A stretch of DNA of 56,314 bases from Bacteroidota bacterium (GTDB lineage Bacteria > Bacteroidota > Bacteroidia > Chitinophagales > Saprospiraceae), in the NCBI GenBank assembly GCA_029781095.1, contig JAKOXM010000311.1:1-56314 (forward strand). Direction: 5' to 3'. The notes under the pieces are model-generated. The model was not told where the DNA came from. It made no database searches and saw only the letters and a list, made by a program, of their open reading frames with translations. A program made the position numbers and the translations under genes. Positions 18,194 through 27,876 of this stretch are shown here, in pieces (within the stretch, counting starts at the first letter, position 1; every line of letters begins with the position of its first letter).

Positions 18194-21100
18194 ATGAAGA
18201 AAATTCTCTTAACGGCGGGCTTGCTACTCATGTCAGTAGGGCTTGCCATCGCGCAGCGCGTGGTCTCCGGTACAGTTACCGGCGATGACGGCGAATCGCT
18301 CATCGGCGCTTCCGTCAGGGTGCAGGGCACCGGCACTGGCGCCGTAACGGACGTAGGCGGTCGGTACACAGTAAACGTCCCGGCCGGCTCAACCGTTCTT
18401 ACTTTTTCCTACACCGGGTACACCACCCAGGAAATTACGCTTGGCGCATCCAACGTGGTAGACGTTGTGCTCGTTTCCGGGCAAGTTCTTTCCGAAGCCG
18501 TTGTGACCGCATTGGGCATTACCCGGGAAGAAAAATCGCTTGGATACGGGGTTACCAGCGTAAAAGGCGATGAAGTAACCCGCTCTGGCGAGGTAAACGT
18601 CATCGAAGGTCTGGCTGCCAAATCCTCCGGCGTTCAGGTGATCGGTTCGGGCGGCACACCGGGCGCATCCGCCAAAATATTGATCCGCGGCAACTCCACC
18701 TTCACGGGTGAAAACCAGCCGCTGATTGTCGTGGACGGCGTCCCTTATGACAACCAGACTTTGGGCTCCGTTGCGTCTGACTATCCGTTCAACGCCAACC
18801 TGAACGGCGTCAACAACAGTAACCGCGCACTCGACATCAACCCCGCCGACGTGGAAAGTGTCAATATCCTGAAAGGCCCGGCCGCAGCGGCGCTGTACGG
18901 AACGCGCGCAGCCAATGGCGTTTTGCTTATTACCACCAAAAAAGGCTCCAAAGGTCTTTCGGTAAACGTCAGCTCCAGCGTTGCATTCGACGAAGTCAAC
19001 AAATTGCCGGAGTTGCAAAAGACTTACGGACAAGGTACAGGCGGGGGCTCGCTCACCAGCGCGGGCGGAACCTACGTGCCGGAAACGCCGCTTAGCTGGG
19101 GGCCACGCATCGGCACGGCAGGCATACCCGAAGTTGCACAGGCTTATGACAACCTCGATACCTATTTCGACCGGGGCGTCACCTGGAACAACAACGTTGC
19201 TTTCTCCATGGGGAATGACAATACCTTCATGCGTCTTTCTTACGGCAATTCCAACCAGACGGGTATCGTTCCAAATACCAAACTGAATCGCAATTCTTTC
19301 CGCCTGAGCTCCGAATCGCAATTTGGCAAGCTCAAATTGTCCGGCGCAGCGTCTTACACCAACACAAAAGACACCAAGGCGCAAAACGGCAGCAACCTCT
19401 CGGGCGTAATGCTCGGGCTGACGCGTATGCCTCCGAGCTTCAACATCGTCGGCGGGCCGGGAGCAAATGGCTACGACACGCGCGACGGCCAGTCGTGGAC
19501 GTATTTTTCAGCCTATGACAACCCCCTGTGGTCGGCGTACAACAACCCGCTGACGGGTGATGTGGACCGTATTACAGGAAACATCGGCGGCACCCTGGCG
19601 CTCATGCCATGGCTCGACCTGACGGCACGCATAGGCGCTGATGCCTATTCGGACAATCGCAAACAAATATTCGCGGTCGGCGCACAGGACCCGCCTTCTC
19701 CCGTAGGTGAAGTATGGGAAAACGCCAAACATCACCTGGAGGTCAATACCGATATGTTTGCCGTTTTCAAACCCCAAATGGAAGGCAGATTCGGCGTAAA
19801 CTTTACTATCGGAACCAACCTGAATTCCCGCAAAGACGACGATGCCTTTTCGCGCGGACGCAACCTCGCCGTACCGGGTTTCTACAACCTGAGCAACGCT
19901 TCCGATTTGTACAACAGCCAGACTACTTATGTGAAGCGGATCGCCGGTATTTTTGGCGACCTGGGTCTTTCATACGCCAATCAATTGTACCTCAACTTCA
20001 CGGGGCGTAACGACTGGGCCTCCACCTTCGGCGCCGATGCCCGCAAAAAAGGCTTTTTCTATCCCTCCGCCAACCTGTCATGGGTGTTCACTGAAATGCT
20101 TCCATCCGACCGGATATTGTCATTCGGAAAGGTCCGGGCGAGCTATGCGCGGGCTGGTATCGAACCGGCACCCTATCGCACCGTCACTTACTACGTAGCG
20201 CCCTTCATTACCGACGGCTTTACCGATGGATTCGGCTTCCCGTACGGAGGCCAGAACGGTTTCAGTCTGAGCAGCCGTCTGGGCAATGCAAACCTGGAGC
20301 CGGAATTGAATACGACCTATGAGGGTGGTATCAACCTGAAGTTTCTGCGCAACAAAATCGATCTCGACGTAACCTATTACTTCAAGAAGAGCACCAACCT
20401 GCTCGTGTTGCGGCCGCTGGCGGGCAGCACAGGCTTCCAGGATGTGTACACCAACATCGGTGCCATGGAGAACAAAGGCTGGGAAATCGAACTCGCCTTG
20501 CACCCGATCGCCACAAAACGGTTCAAATGGGATATTGAAGGCAATTTCACTGCCAACAGGAACAAGGTAACCAAACTGGCAGAAGGCGTCGACGAGATCA
20601 ACATCGAAACGGCTTTCTCGTCCATCGGTTCCTATGCTATCGTTGGTCAGCCCTACGGCGCGCTGTACGCCACCCGCTGGGCACGCACGCCCGACGGCCA
20701 GCTGCTGATCAAGGCGAACGGCCTGCCTATGGTTGATCCTTTGCGCGGCAACGTGGGCAATCCATATCCCGATTGGACGGCGGGCATCCGCAATGTTTTC
20801 GAAGTCTACGGCGTAACCATCAGCGCCTTGCTGGATATCCGGCAGGGAGGCGCACTCTGGAACGGCACCTATGCCCGGCTAAACCGGTTTGGAACGACCC
20901 AGGCATCCGCTGACCGCGACCACACGTTTGTGATCAAAGGCGTGAAAATCACGGGAACAGACGACAACGGCCATCCGATTTCGGACGGGACGCCAAACGA
21001 TGTCCAAATTTCGGCAAATTCATATTTCTCCAACTACGTAGGGGACTCCGGCGCCGCTGCCGTCGAACAAACCGTGCAGGAAGGATCATGGGTGCGTTTG

Positions 21101-21319
21101 CGCGAACTGACCTTGGGGTACAATATTCCAATGCGCAATAAATACGTGCGCGGCGTAAATGTATTTGTTACCGGCCGGAACCTCTGGTTAAGCACCGACT
21201 ATACGGGTGTTGATCCGGAAACTTCTCTGACAGGTGCGGGATCGAACGTGGGCGGCTTTGATTACTTCAACATGCCGAGTACCAAATCGTACATCCTCGG
21301 GGTCAACCTTAGCTTCTAA
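18194..21319 (+). CDS. SusC/RagA-family TonB-linked outer membrane protein (pair 1)
   Basis: Signal MKKILLTAGLLLMSVGLAIAQ; carboxypeptidase-D-like N-domain; plug VNILKGPAAAALYGTRAANGVLLITTKKG; C-terminal SYILGVNLSF. Confidence 0.95.
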   Translation: MKKILLTAGLLLMSVGLAIAQRVVSGTVTGDDGESLIGASVRVQGTGTGAVTDVGGRYTVNVPAGSTVLTFSYTGYTTQEITLGASNVVDVVLVSGQVLSEAVVTALGITREEKSLGYGVTSVKGDEVTRSGEVNVIEGLAAKSSGVQVIGSGGTPGASAKILIRGNSTFTGENQPLIVVDGVPYDNQTLGSVASDYPFNANLNGVNNSNRALDINPADVESVNILKGPAAAALYGTRAANGVLLITTKKGSKGLSVNVSSSVAFDEVNKLPELQKTYGQGTGGGSLTSAGGTYVPETPLSWGPRIGTAGIPEVAQAYDNLDTYFDRGVTWNNNVAFSMGNDNTFMRLSYGNSNQTGIVPNTKLNRNSFRLSSESQFGKLKLSGAASYTNTKDTKAQNGSNLSGVMLGLTRMPPSFNIVGGPGANGYDTRDGQSWTYFSAYDNPLWSAYNNPLTGDVDRITGNIGGTLALMPWLDLTARIGADAYSDNRKQIFAVGAQDPPSPVGEVWENAKHHLEVNTDMFAVFKPQMEGRFGVNFTIGTNLNSRKDDDAFSRGRNLAVPGFYNLSNASDLYNSQTTYVKRIAGIFGDLGLSYANQLYLNFTGRNDWASTFGADARKKGFFYPSANLSWVFTEMLPSDRILSFGKVRASYARAGIEPAPYRTVTYYVAPFITDGFTDGFGFPYGGQNGFSLSSRLGNANLEPELNTTYEGGINLKFLRNKIDLDVTYYFKKSTNLLVLRPLAGSTGFQDVYTNIGAMENKGWEIELALHPIATKRFKWDIEGNFTANRNKVTKLAEGVDEINIETAFSSIGSYAIVGQPYGALYATRWARTPDGQLLIKANGLPMVDPLRGNVGNPYPDWTAGIRNVFEVYGVTISALLDIRQGGALWNGTYARLNRFGTTQASADRDHTFVIKGVKITGTDDNGHPISDGTPNDVQISANSYFSNYVGDSGAAAVEQTVQEGSWVRLRELTLGYNIPMRNKYVRGVNVFVTGRNLWLSTDYTGVDPETSLTGAGSNVGGFDYFNMPSTKSYILGVNLSF

Positions 21320-21339
21320 CTTTCAAATTCAAACGAGAT

Positions 21340-22746
21340 ATGAAAAATATATTCAGTGCAGGCCTGTTAACCATCTTGCTTTTGTTGGGTAGCTCGTCCT
21401 GCAGCAACTTTGTGGACGGCTATGAAATATCGCCCAACTCGCCAACGGAAACCAACCCGGCTCTACTGACCACTGTCATCGAAGTAGCAACCTTTGCCCA
21501 CTATACCGGTCAGCTGGCCCGTATGAGCACCGTACTCACGCAACAATGTGCGGGCACGCAGGCGCAACTGGAGGACATTGCCAATTATTCGCTTCGGGAA
21601 GGCGACAATATCAACGAATGGCAATCGATTTATTCGGCCATTACGGATTGCAACATTCTCATCGATCTGGCCGGCGAATCGAACCCGCACTACCGGGGCA
21701 TCGGAAAGGTGATGAAGGCAATGAACCTGGGCATTACGACCGACCTCTGGGGCGATATACCCAATCGGGAGGCTGGCAAGGGCCTGGAAGGAGAGACGCA
21801 TTACAGCCCTGCATACGACCCGCAGCAACTGGTGTACCAGGATATGCAAACGCTTCTTTCCGAGGCGATTACGGACCTTTCCAAATCCGCCGATGACAAC
21901 ATCGTGCTGCCTGCTACCGACGATCTGATTTTCAACGGCGATGTAAGCAGATGGATCATAACCGCTCATGTTTTACAGGCGCGTTATGAAAACCACCTGA
22001 GCAAACGCGATCCCGCGGGTTCGGCCACGCGTGCCCTGGCGGCGCTCGACGCGGCCTATGCAGCAGGGCTGGCGGGCCCCGACGGCGATTGCAATGCGAT
22101 TTTCCCGGGCGACGGCAACTCGCTGAACCAGTGGTTTGCATTCCAAAACGACCGCGCCGACTATATCAAAATGTCCGAAGGCTTTGTGAACCTGCTCAAG
22201 TCGATCGATGACCCTCGTTTGTCGTTCTATGCAACGGAAGACGTCAACGGTGAATATTCCGGCACGCCGCTCGGCTCGACAAGCACTACGACCTCCGATG
22301 TAGGCACATATTTCGCATCGCCGGCTGCGCCTTCGCCCCTGGTCACTTATGTTGAGGCCAAATTCATTGAAGCGGAAGCAGCATGGCGTACCAACGACAA
22401 GGCCCGCGCCGCCGCCGCACTCAACGAAGCCATCAAAACCCATATTCTTGAGGTCACCGGGGCGGCAGCACCCGACACCTATATTACAAGCCAGGCCAGT
22501 GAAACAGGTGCGACGGTAACTTTGGAAAAGATCATGACACACAAATACGTGGCGCTTTTCACGCAGTTTGAGTCGTATAATGACTGGCGTCGCACGAACA
22601 TTCCGCAACTGACACCCAACCCGGTCGGCCTCGTTGCCGGTATCCCGCGCCGTTTGCCCACCCCCCAGGAAGAGCGTCTGTACAATACCAATGCGCCCAA
22701 CCCCTCTATTACCGACATTCTGAAGCCGGTCTGGTGGGATGAATAA
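21340..22746 (+). CDS. SusD/RagB-family outer membrane lipoprotein (pair 1)
   Basis: Lipobox GSSSCS; C-terminal ...PTPQEERLYNTNAPNPSITDILKPVWWDE typical of SusD-like proteins. Confidence 0.92.
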   Translation: MKNIFSAGLLTILLLLGSSSCSNFVDGYEISPNSPTETNPALLTTVIEVATFAHYTGQLARMSTVLTQQCAGTQAQLEDIANYSLREGDNINEWQSIYSAITDCNILIDLAGESNPHYRGIGKVMKAMNLGITTDLWGDIPNREAGKGLEGETHYSPAYDPQQLVYQDMQTLLSEAITDLSKSADDNIVLPATDDLIFNGDVSRWIITAHVLQARYENHLSKRDPAGSATRALAALDAAYAAGLAGPDGDCNAIFPGDGNSLNQWFAFQNDRADYIKMSEGFVNLLKSIDDPRLSFYATEDVNGEYSGTPLGSTSTTTSDVGTYFASPAAPSPLVTYVEAKFIEAEAAWRTNDKARAAAALNEAIKTHILEVTGAAAPDTYITSQASETGATVTLEKIMTHKYVALFTQFESYNDWRRTNIPQLTPNPVGLVAGIPRRLPTPQEERLYNTNAPNPSITDILKPVWWDE

Positions 22747-22777
22747 GTGTTAAAATCATCTGATTCACTGTTAATAA

Positions 22778-22813
22778 GGGCTGCTCATGGCAAACATGGG
22801 CGGCCCTTTTTAT
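22778..22813 (+). terminator. Rho-independent-like terminator after susD pair 1
   Basis: GGGCTGCTCATG-GCAAA-CATGGGCGGCCC followed by TTTTTA. Confidence 0.8.
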
Positions 22814-23089
22814 ATGCAAAAAAGCGCTTTTTTGCTACAAAAAACCGCATTTTGCCGTACTTCCAAATGAATTGTCCTGCTTCCGCCTGATTCAGGCAAT
22901 TATTACTCTTGCAAAGAGTTGGCAAACCACACATTTGCTGATAAATTTGCAATACATTTGTCGGTTCGGTGCCATCTGTGCAGGTCGATGTAAAATCGGA
23001 ATAGAGCACCGTCATAATCCTGTTGCCCCTTTAAATCTTCTTTTATTCGCGAACTGTTATCTGATTTTTTAACCAAATTAAATTTAAGT

Positions 23090-26000
23090 ATGAAGCAATT
23101 ACTTACCACCATTGGGTTGGTATTGGCTGTTGCAGGCATGGCCTTTGCACAGCGAGCTGTCAGCGGTACAGTTACCGGCGACGACGGCGAAACCCTCATC
23201 GGCGCCACCGTGCGTGTCAAAGACACCCGTGTGGGCACATTTACGGATGTGAACGGCCGCTACACCATCAACGTCCCTGCGGAGGGCAAAACGCTGGTAA
23301 TTTCCTATACCGGCTATACCACGCAGGAGGTTGCTTTGGGCGCCTCCAACGTTGTAGACGTTGTATTACCTGCAGGCGTACGCCTGGGTGAAGCCGTTGT
23401 TACGGCCCTCGGTGTATCCCGCGAATCCAAATCCCTGGGTTACCAGGTTCAGCAGGTTAATGCTGAAGACCTGAACAGGGCCTCCGCCATTGACCCGTTA
23501 AGAGCCCTCCAGGGGAAAACTGCCGGTGTCAACATCATCAGCTCTTCGGGCGCTGCCGGGGCAGGTTCCTACGTACAAATTCGTGGCGCCAACTCCCTCT
23601 CGCTTGGCAACCAGCCTCTTTGGGTGGTCGACGGCGTTATCCTGGACAATACGGAAATTTCGACCGGCGCGGACCGTTCCAGCAATGACCGTCTTTCCGG
23701 TGTAGCCAACTCGAACCGCGCAATGGACCTGAACCCGGAAGATATCGAGACGATCTCGGTATTGAAAGGTTCCGCAGCAACCGCACTCTACGGCATCAAC
23801 GCTGCTAACGGCGTTGTACTTGTTACTACGAAAAGGGGCCGATCAGACAAAAACCGCAAGGGTCTGTCCGTAGAATACGCCACTTCCTACTCGATCGATG
23901 AGGTAAACAAATACGTTCCGCTGCAACAAAAATACTCCAAGGGATCCGGCGGCGTTTATGCCAGCGGCGAGACCAGCGGCAGCGGCAGTTGGGGCGCCCT
24001 GATCGATACACTGCGCTTTGACGATGTACCGTATTTCTACGATTCGCGCGGCCACATCGTTGGTCAAAGCAATCCGGCTGCCAAGTCGAAAGTAACACCC
24101 ATCGATCCTCAGAAGCAATTTTTCCAGCGCGGCAGCACTTCACAAAACTCGCTGGCTTTTGGCGGCGGCAATGACGTGACGAATTTCCGTATTTCGCTCG
24201 GCCATACCAGATCGGAAGGCATCATTCCTAAAAACATCTGGAGACGAACCACCGTAAAAGCATCCGCTTCAACCAAATTCCTGGAGAAATTCACCGCTTC
24301 GACAACGATCAACTATTCCAAATCGGGTGGCGATCGTATCCAGCAGGGGTCCAACACTTCAGGCGTCATGCTCGGCCTGTTGCGTACACCGCCGAGTTTC
24401 GACAACTCGAACGGCTCCTCTTCGCCGGCCGACGACCCGAAAGCCTATATTCTGGAAAGCGGCAAACAGCGCAACTATCGCGGCGGCGGCGGTTATGACA
24501 ATCCGTTCTGGACGGTTAACAAGAACCCGTTCACCGACGATGTCAACCGCGTATTCGGCGTATTCCAGCTCGATTATCAACTGCTGAGCTGGCTGACCGT
24601 CACGGCTAAAACCGGTACTGATTTCTGGGCCGACAAGCGTGTTTCTGCATTTGATATCAACTCGCGCACAACGCCTGCAGGCCGTATTCTGTATGATAAC
24701 TATTTCTACCAGCACTTCGACACCTACGGCTTGCTTACCGGCAATCCGCACATCAGCGACAACTTTTCGCTTGATTTCGTGGTTGGTGTGAACCAGTACA
24801 AGCAAAGTCTGAAAAATGACTATACCCGCGGCGACGGCTTCAATCTGCCCGATTTCTACAATATCGCCAATGCCGCCTCGATCGTATCACAGTCTACGGA
24901 CGATGAACTGAAGCGTTTTGCCATTCTCGGCAGTGCCAACATCGGCTGGAAAAACCAGCTTTACCTCGGCGTTACCGCCCGTAATGAATGGTCGTCTACC
25001 TTGCCGAAAGACAATAACCACTACTTCTTCCCATCGGTCAGCCTTTCCTGGGTTTTCTCGGAAGCGCTTAATATGAACACCACAGGTGCATTTTCCTATG
25101 GTAAACTCCGCGGCAGCTGGGCCAAACTTGGAAAGGATGCCCCCACCTACGCCACACGTGCATACTATTCCGGCGCGAAATCGAACGACGGCTGGACCGA
25201 CGGTCTTCTTATCCCCGGCGCATTTACGCTTGATAACGTATTGGGTAACAGTCAGTTGAAACCTGAATTTACCAATACCTATGAAGGTGGCGTTGAGCTT
25301 AAGTTTTTCCACAGCCGCGTAGGCATCGACGCATCCTACTATTATCGCAAGGCAACAGACCTTATCGTACCTGCCCAGATTGCCGGTTCGACGGGCTTTA
25401 CCAATGCATTCCTGAACACGGGAGCCATCAGCACGAAGGGTATCGACCTCCAGCTCGAATTGGGGATCATACGTTCGAAGAGCTTCAACTGGGACATGAG
25501 CGTCAACTTCAACCGCAACCGTTCGGTAGTTGACACACTTGCTCCCGGTCTGAACCAGTTGTTCGTAAAAGGATTTGAAGGCACGGCCATCTACCACGTA
25601 GCAGGCAAGGAATTCGGCCAGATATATGGCGGCACATTCCAGCGCAACGCTGCAGGCCAGCTGGTAATCGATGACGACCCGAGCAGCGATACTTACGGGT
25701 ATCCGGTATATTCTAACAAGCTCGAAGTGATCGGAAATCCGAATCCGGATTATATCCTGAACATCAACAACGTACTGACTTACAAAAACATCGGCATTTC
25801 CTTCCTGTGGGATATCAAGGCAGGCGGCCAGATGTGGAACGGAACAGAAGGCGCGCTGGTGTTTTTCGGCACCGCCAAATCAACCGAAAACCGCGGCGAA
25901 AAAACCGTATTCAAGGGTGTGAAAGCATCTGACGGAACGGCTAACAATATTGAAGTAGCGCTTGATCAAAACTGGTATCAGGGTAACGGCGGCGGCTTCG

Positions 26001-26272
26001 GCGATGTAGCGGAAACATTTATCCAGAAAACGAACTGGGTACGTCTCCGCGAAGCATCCATCTTCTATCGTCTGCCGAAATCCGTTCTCGACAGAACACC
26101 GCTGGGCGACCTGACCGTTACATTGAGCGGCCGTAACCTGCTGCTCTTTACGCCTTACGATGGCATCGACCCCGAGACCAGTCTTATCGGCGCTGCCGAA
26201 GGCCAGGGCCTCGACTATTTCAACATGCCGGGTACGCGCACTTACTCGATCGGCCTGCGCGCTACGTTCTAA
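23090..26272 (+). CDS. SusC/RagA-family TonB-linked outer membrane protein (pair 2)
   Basis: 1060 aa; AVSGTVTGDDGETLIGATVRVKDTRVGTFTDVNGRYTINVPA; plug ISVLKGSAATALYGINAANGVVLVTTKRG. Confidence 0.95.
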   Translation: MKQLLTTIGLVLAVAGMAFAQRAVSGTVTGDDGETLIGATVRVKDTRVGTFTDVNGRYTINVPAEGKTLVISYTGYTTQEVALGASNVVDVVLPAGVRLGEAVVTALGVSRESKSLGYQVQQVNAEDLNRASAIDPLRALQGKTAGVNIISSSGAAGAGSYVQIRGANSLSLGNQPLWVVDGVILDNTEISTGADRSSNDRLSGVANSNRAMDLNPEDIETISVLKGSAATALYGINAANGVVLVTTKRGRSDKNRKGLSVEYATSYSIDEVNKYVPLQQKYSKGSGGVYASGETSGSGSWGALIDTLRFDDVPYFYDSRGHIVGQSNPAAKSKVTPIDPQKQFFQRGSTSQNSLAFGGGNDVTNFRISLGHTRSEGIIPKNIWRRTTVKASASTKFLEKFTASTTINYSKSGGDRIQQGSNTSGVMLGLLRTPPSFDNSNGSSSPADDPKAYILESGKQRNYRGGGGYDNPFWTVNKNPFTDDVNRVFGVFQLDYQLLSWLTVTAKTGTDFWADKRVSAFDINSRTTPAGRILYDNYFYQHFDTYGLLTGNPHISDNFSLDFVVGVNQYKQSLKNDYTRGDGFNLPDFYNIANAASIVSQSTDDELKRFAILGSANIGWKNQLYLGVTARNEWSSTLPKDNNHYFFPSVSLSWVFSEALNMNTTGAFSYGKLRGSWAKLGKDAPTYATRAYYSGAKSNDGWTDGLLIPGAFTLDNVLGNSQLKPEFTNTYEGGVELKFFHSRVGIDASYYYRKATDLIVPAQIAGSTGFTNAFLNTGAISTKGIDLQLELGIIRSKSFNWDMSVNFNRNRSVVDTLAPGLNQLFVKGFEGTAIYHVAGKEFGQIYGGTFQRNAAGQLVIDDDPSSDTYGYPVYSNKLEVIGNPNPDYILNINNVLTYKNIGISFLWDIKAGGQMWNGTEGALVFFGTAKSTENRGEKTVFKGVKASDGTANNIEVALDQNWYQGNGGGFGDVAETFIQKTNWVRLREASIFYRLPKSVLDRTPLGDLTVTLSGRNLLLFTPYDGIDPETSLIGAAEGQGLDYFNMPGTRTYSIGLRATF

Positions 26273-26305
26273 TTGTTCCTCACTTTAACAATCAATTTTC
26301 TGAAT

Positions 26306-27613
26306 ATGAAATTCATAAATATTGTAAAATATAGTCTGGCAACAGTTGCGCTGACCCTCTGGTCTTCCTGCGACTTCAAGGACCTCAATGACGACCCGTC
26401 CAAACCAAAGGATGTGCCTGTCAATACGCTATTGCCTTCCATCGAAGGTGAAATTGCTTACAGCCACGGCGGCGAATTTTCCCGCTACACCAGTATGTTC
26501 ACGCAACACGCGCAAGGATTCAACCGCCAGTGGGTGGTCCTGAATGCATACGGACTCAGCCCCGACGACGTGGACAACGTGTGGCGTTTCAGCGTTTACA
26601 GCGCGTTGATGGACCTGAAACAACTGACAACAAAGGCAGATGCCGACGGTTACAACAACTATTCCGGTATAGGACGTGTGCTTACGGCCTATTACCTGAT
26701 GCTTTCCACCGACCATTTCGGCGACATGCCATACAGCGAAGCATTCCAGGGTACCGACAACCTGCAACCCAAATTCGATTCACAGGAAGATATTTACAAG
26801 GTGATCGACCGTTTGCTTTCCGAAGCCATCCAGTACCTCGGACAGGCGGCAGGCCCGGTTAGCGCCGGCGGAAGTGTCGACCTGATCTATGGCGGTGATA
26901 TCGCCAAATGGAAAGCCTTTGCAAGCGCAGTACAGGCACGTATGTACCTGCACCTGGGCAAACGCGATGGCAGCAATTATCAAAAAGCGCTGAGCTCGAT
27001 CAATGCCAGCGGATGGACGAGCGGCGGAGTGGATGCACGTTATCCTTTCGGAGCCAGCGGCGCAGCACCCTGGTACCAGTTCAACGAGCAGCGCGGCGAT
27101 ATCGAAATAGGCGCCAAAATGGTGGAGTTGATGACGACGTTGAATGACCCACGCGACGCAGTTTTCAACCATATTTTTGACACCGACCACCCCTGGTTTG
27201 TAAGCAACCAGGACTGGGCGCTGATGTCGGCTGCCGAAGCATACTTTATCAAAGCAGAATGCCTCCAGCGCACCAGTGGTAGCGCCCAGGATATTCACGA
27301 TGCGTATGTGGGCGGTATTACAGCTGCCTTCGGCGAACTTGGACTCGACCCGGCCACTTACCTGGCGCAGGCCTCCGTAGATCCCGGCGTCGGTAATGTG
27401 ACACTCGACCATATCATGACGCAGAAATACCTGGCACTTTTCTGCAACCCGGAATCGTTCTCCGACTGGCGCCGCACGGGCATTCCGGCCCTCACGCCAA
27501 ATACCGGAAGCAGTATTCCGAGGCGTTATCCGTATCCGCAGACGGAAGAAGTGTTCAATTCGAACACACCGGTTGTGAATATTTTCACGGACAAAGTCTG
27601 GTGGGATAACTAA
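26306..27613 (+). CDS. SusD/RagB-family outer membrane lipoprotein (pair 2)
   Basis: Start MKFINIVKYSLATVALTLWSSCDFKDLNDDPSKP; C-terminal NIFTDKVWWDN. Confidence 0.92.
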   Translation: MKFINIVKYSLATVALTLWSSCDFKDLNDDPSKPKDVPVNTLLPSIEGEIAYSHGGEFSRYTSMFTQHAQGFNRQWVVLNAYGLSPDDVDNVWRFSVYSALMDLKQLTTKADADGYNNYSGIGRVLTAYYLMLSTDHFGDMPYSEAFQGTDNLQPKFDSQEDIYKVIDRLLSEAIQYLGQAAGPVSAGGSVDLIYGGDIAKWKAFASAVQARMYLHLGKRDGSNYQKALSSINASGWTSGGVDARYPFGASGAAPWYQFNEQRGDIEIGAKMVELMTTLNDPRDAVFNHIFDTDHPWFVSNQDWALMSAAEAYFIKAECLQRTSGSAQDIHDAYVGGITAAFGELGLDPATYLAQASVDPGVGNVTLDHIMTQKYLALFCNPESFSDWRRTGIPALTPNTGSSIPRRYPYPQTEEVFNSNTPVVNIFTDKVWWDN

Positions 27614-27644
27614 TTGATATTAAGCACTTAACATCAACAGTAGA

Positions 27645-27680
27645 CGAGCCATCGCGGTCACGCGGTGGCTCGTTTTTTAT
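27645..27680 (+). terminator. Rho-independent-like terminator after susD pair 2
   Basis: CGAGCCATCGCG-GTCA-CGCGGTGGCTCG followed by TTTTTTATTTTG. Confidence 0.85.
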
Positions 27681-27876
27681 TTTGTCTATCCCAAAACTTT
27701 AGCCTGCAAGGTGAGTTTACAGGAAACGACTCGAAAAATTAACATTATCTTTGCAATTCCGGCCCTGAAATCAGGCGCCAAAAATGACCGGCAGCGCGGT
27801 TTTGTGATCTTCTCCGCAAGATTTCATTTCGCTTGTAATCCGTTTTCAAAATTTTTTAACCAAATCAACTTTTAGC

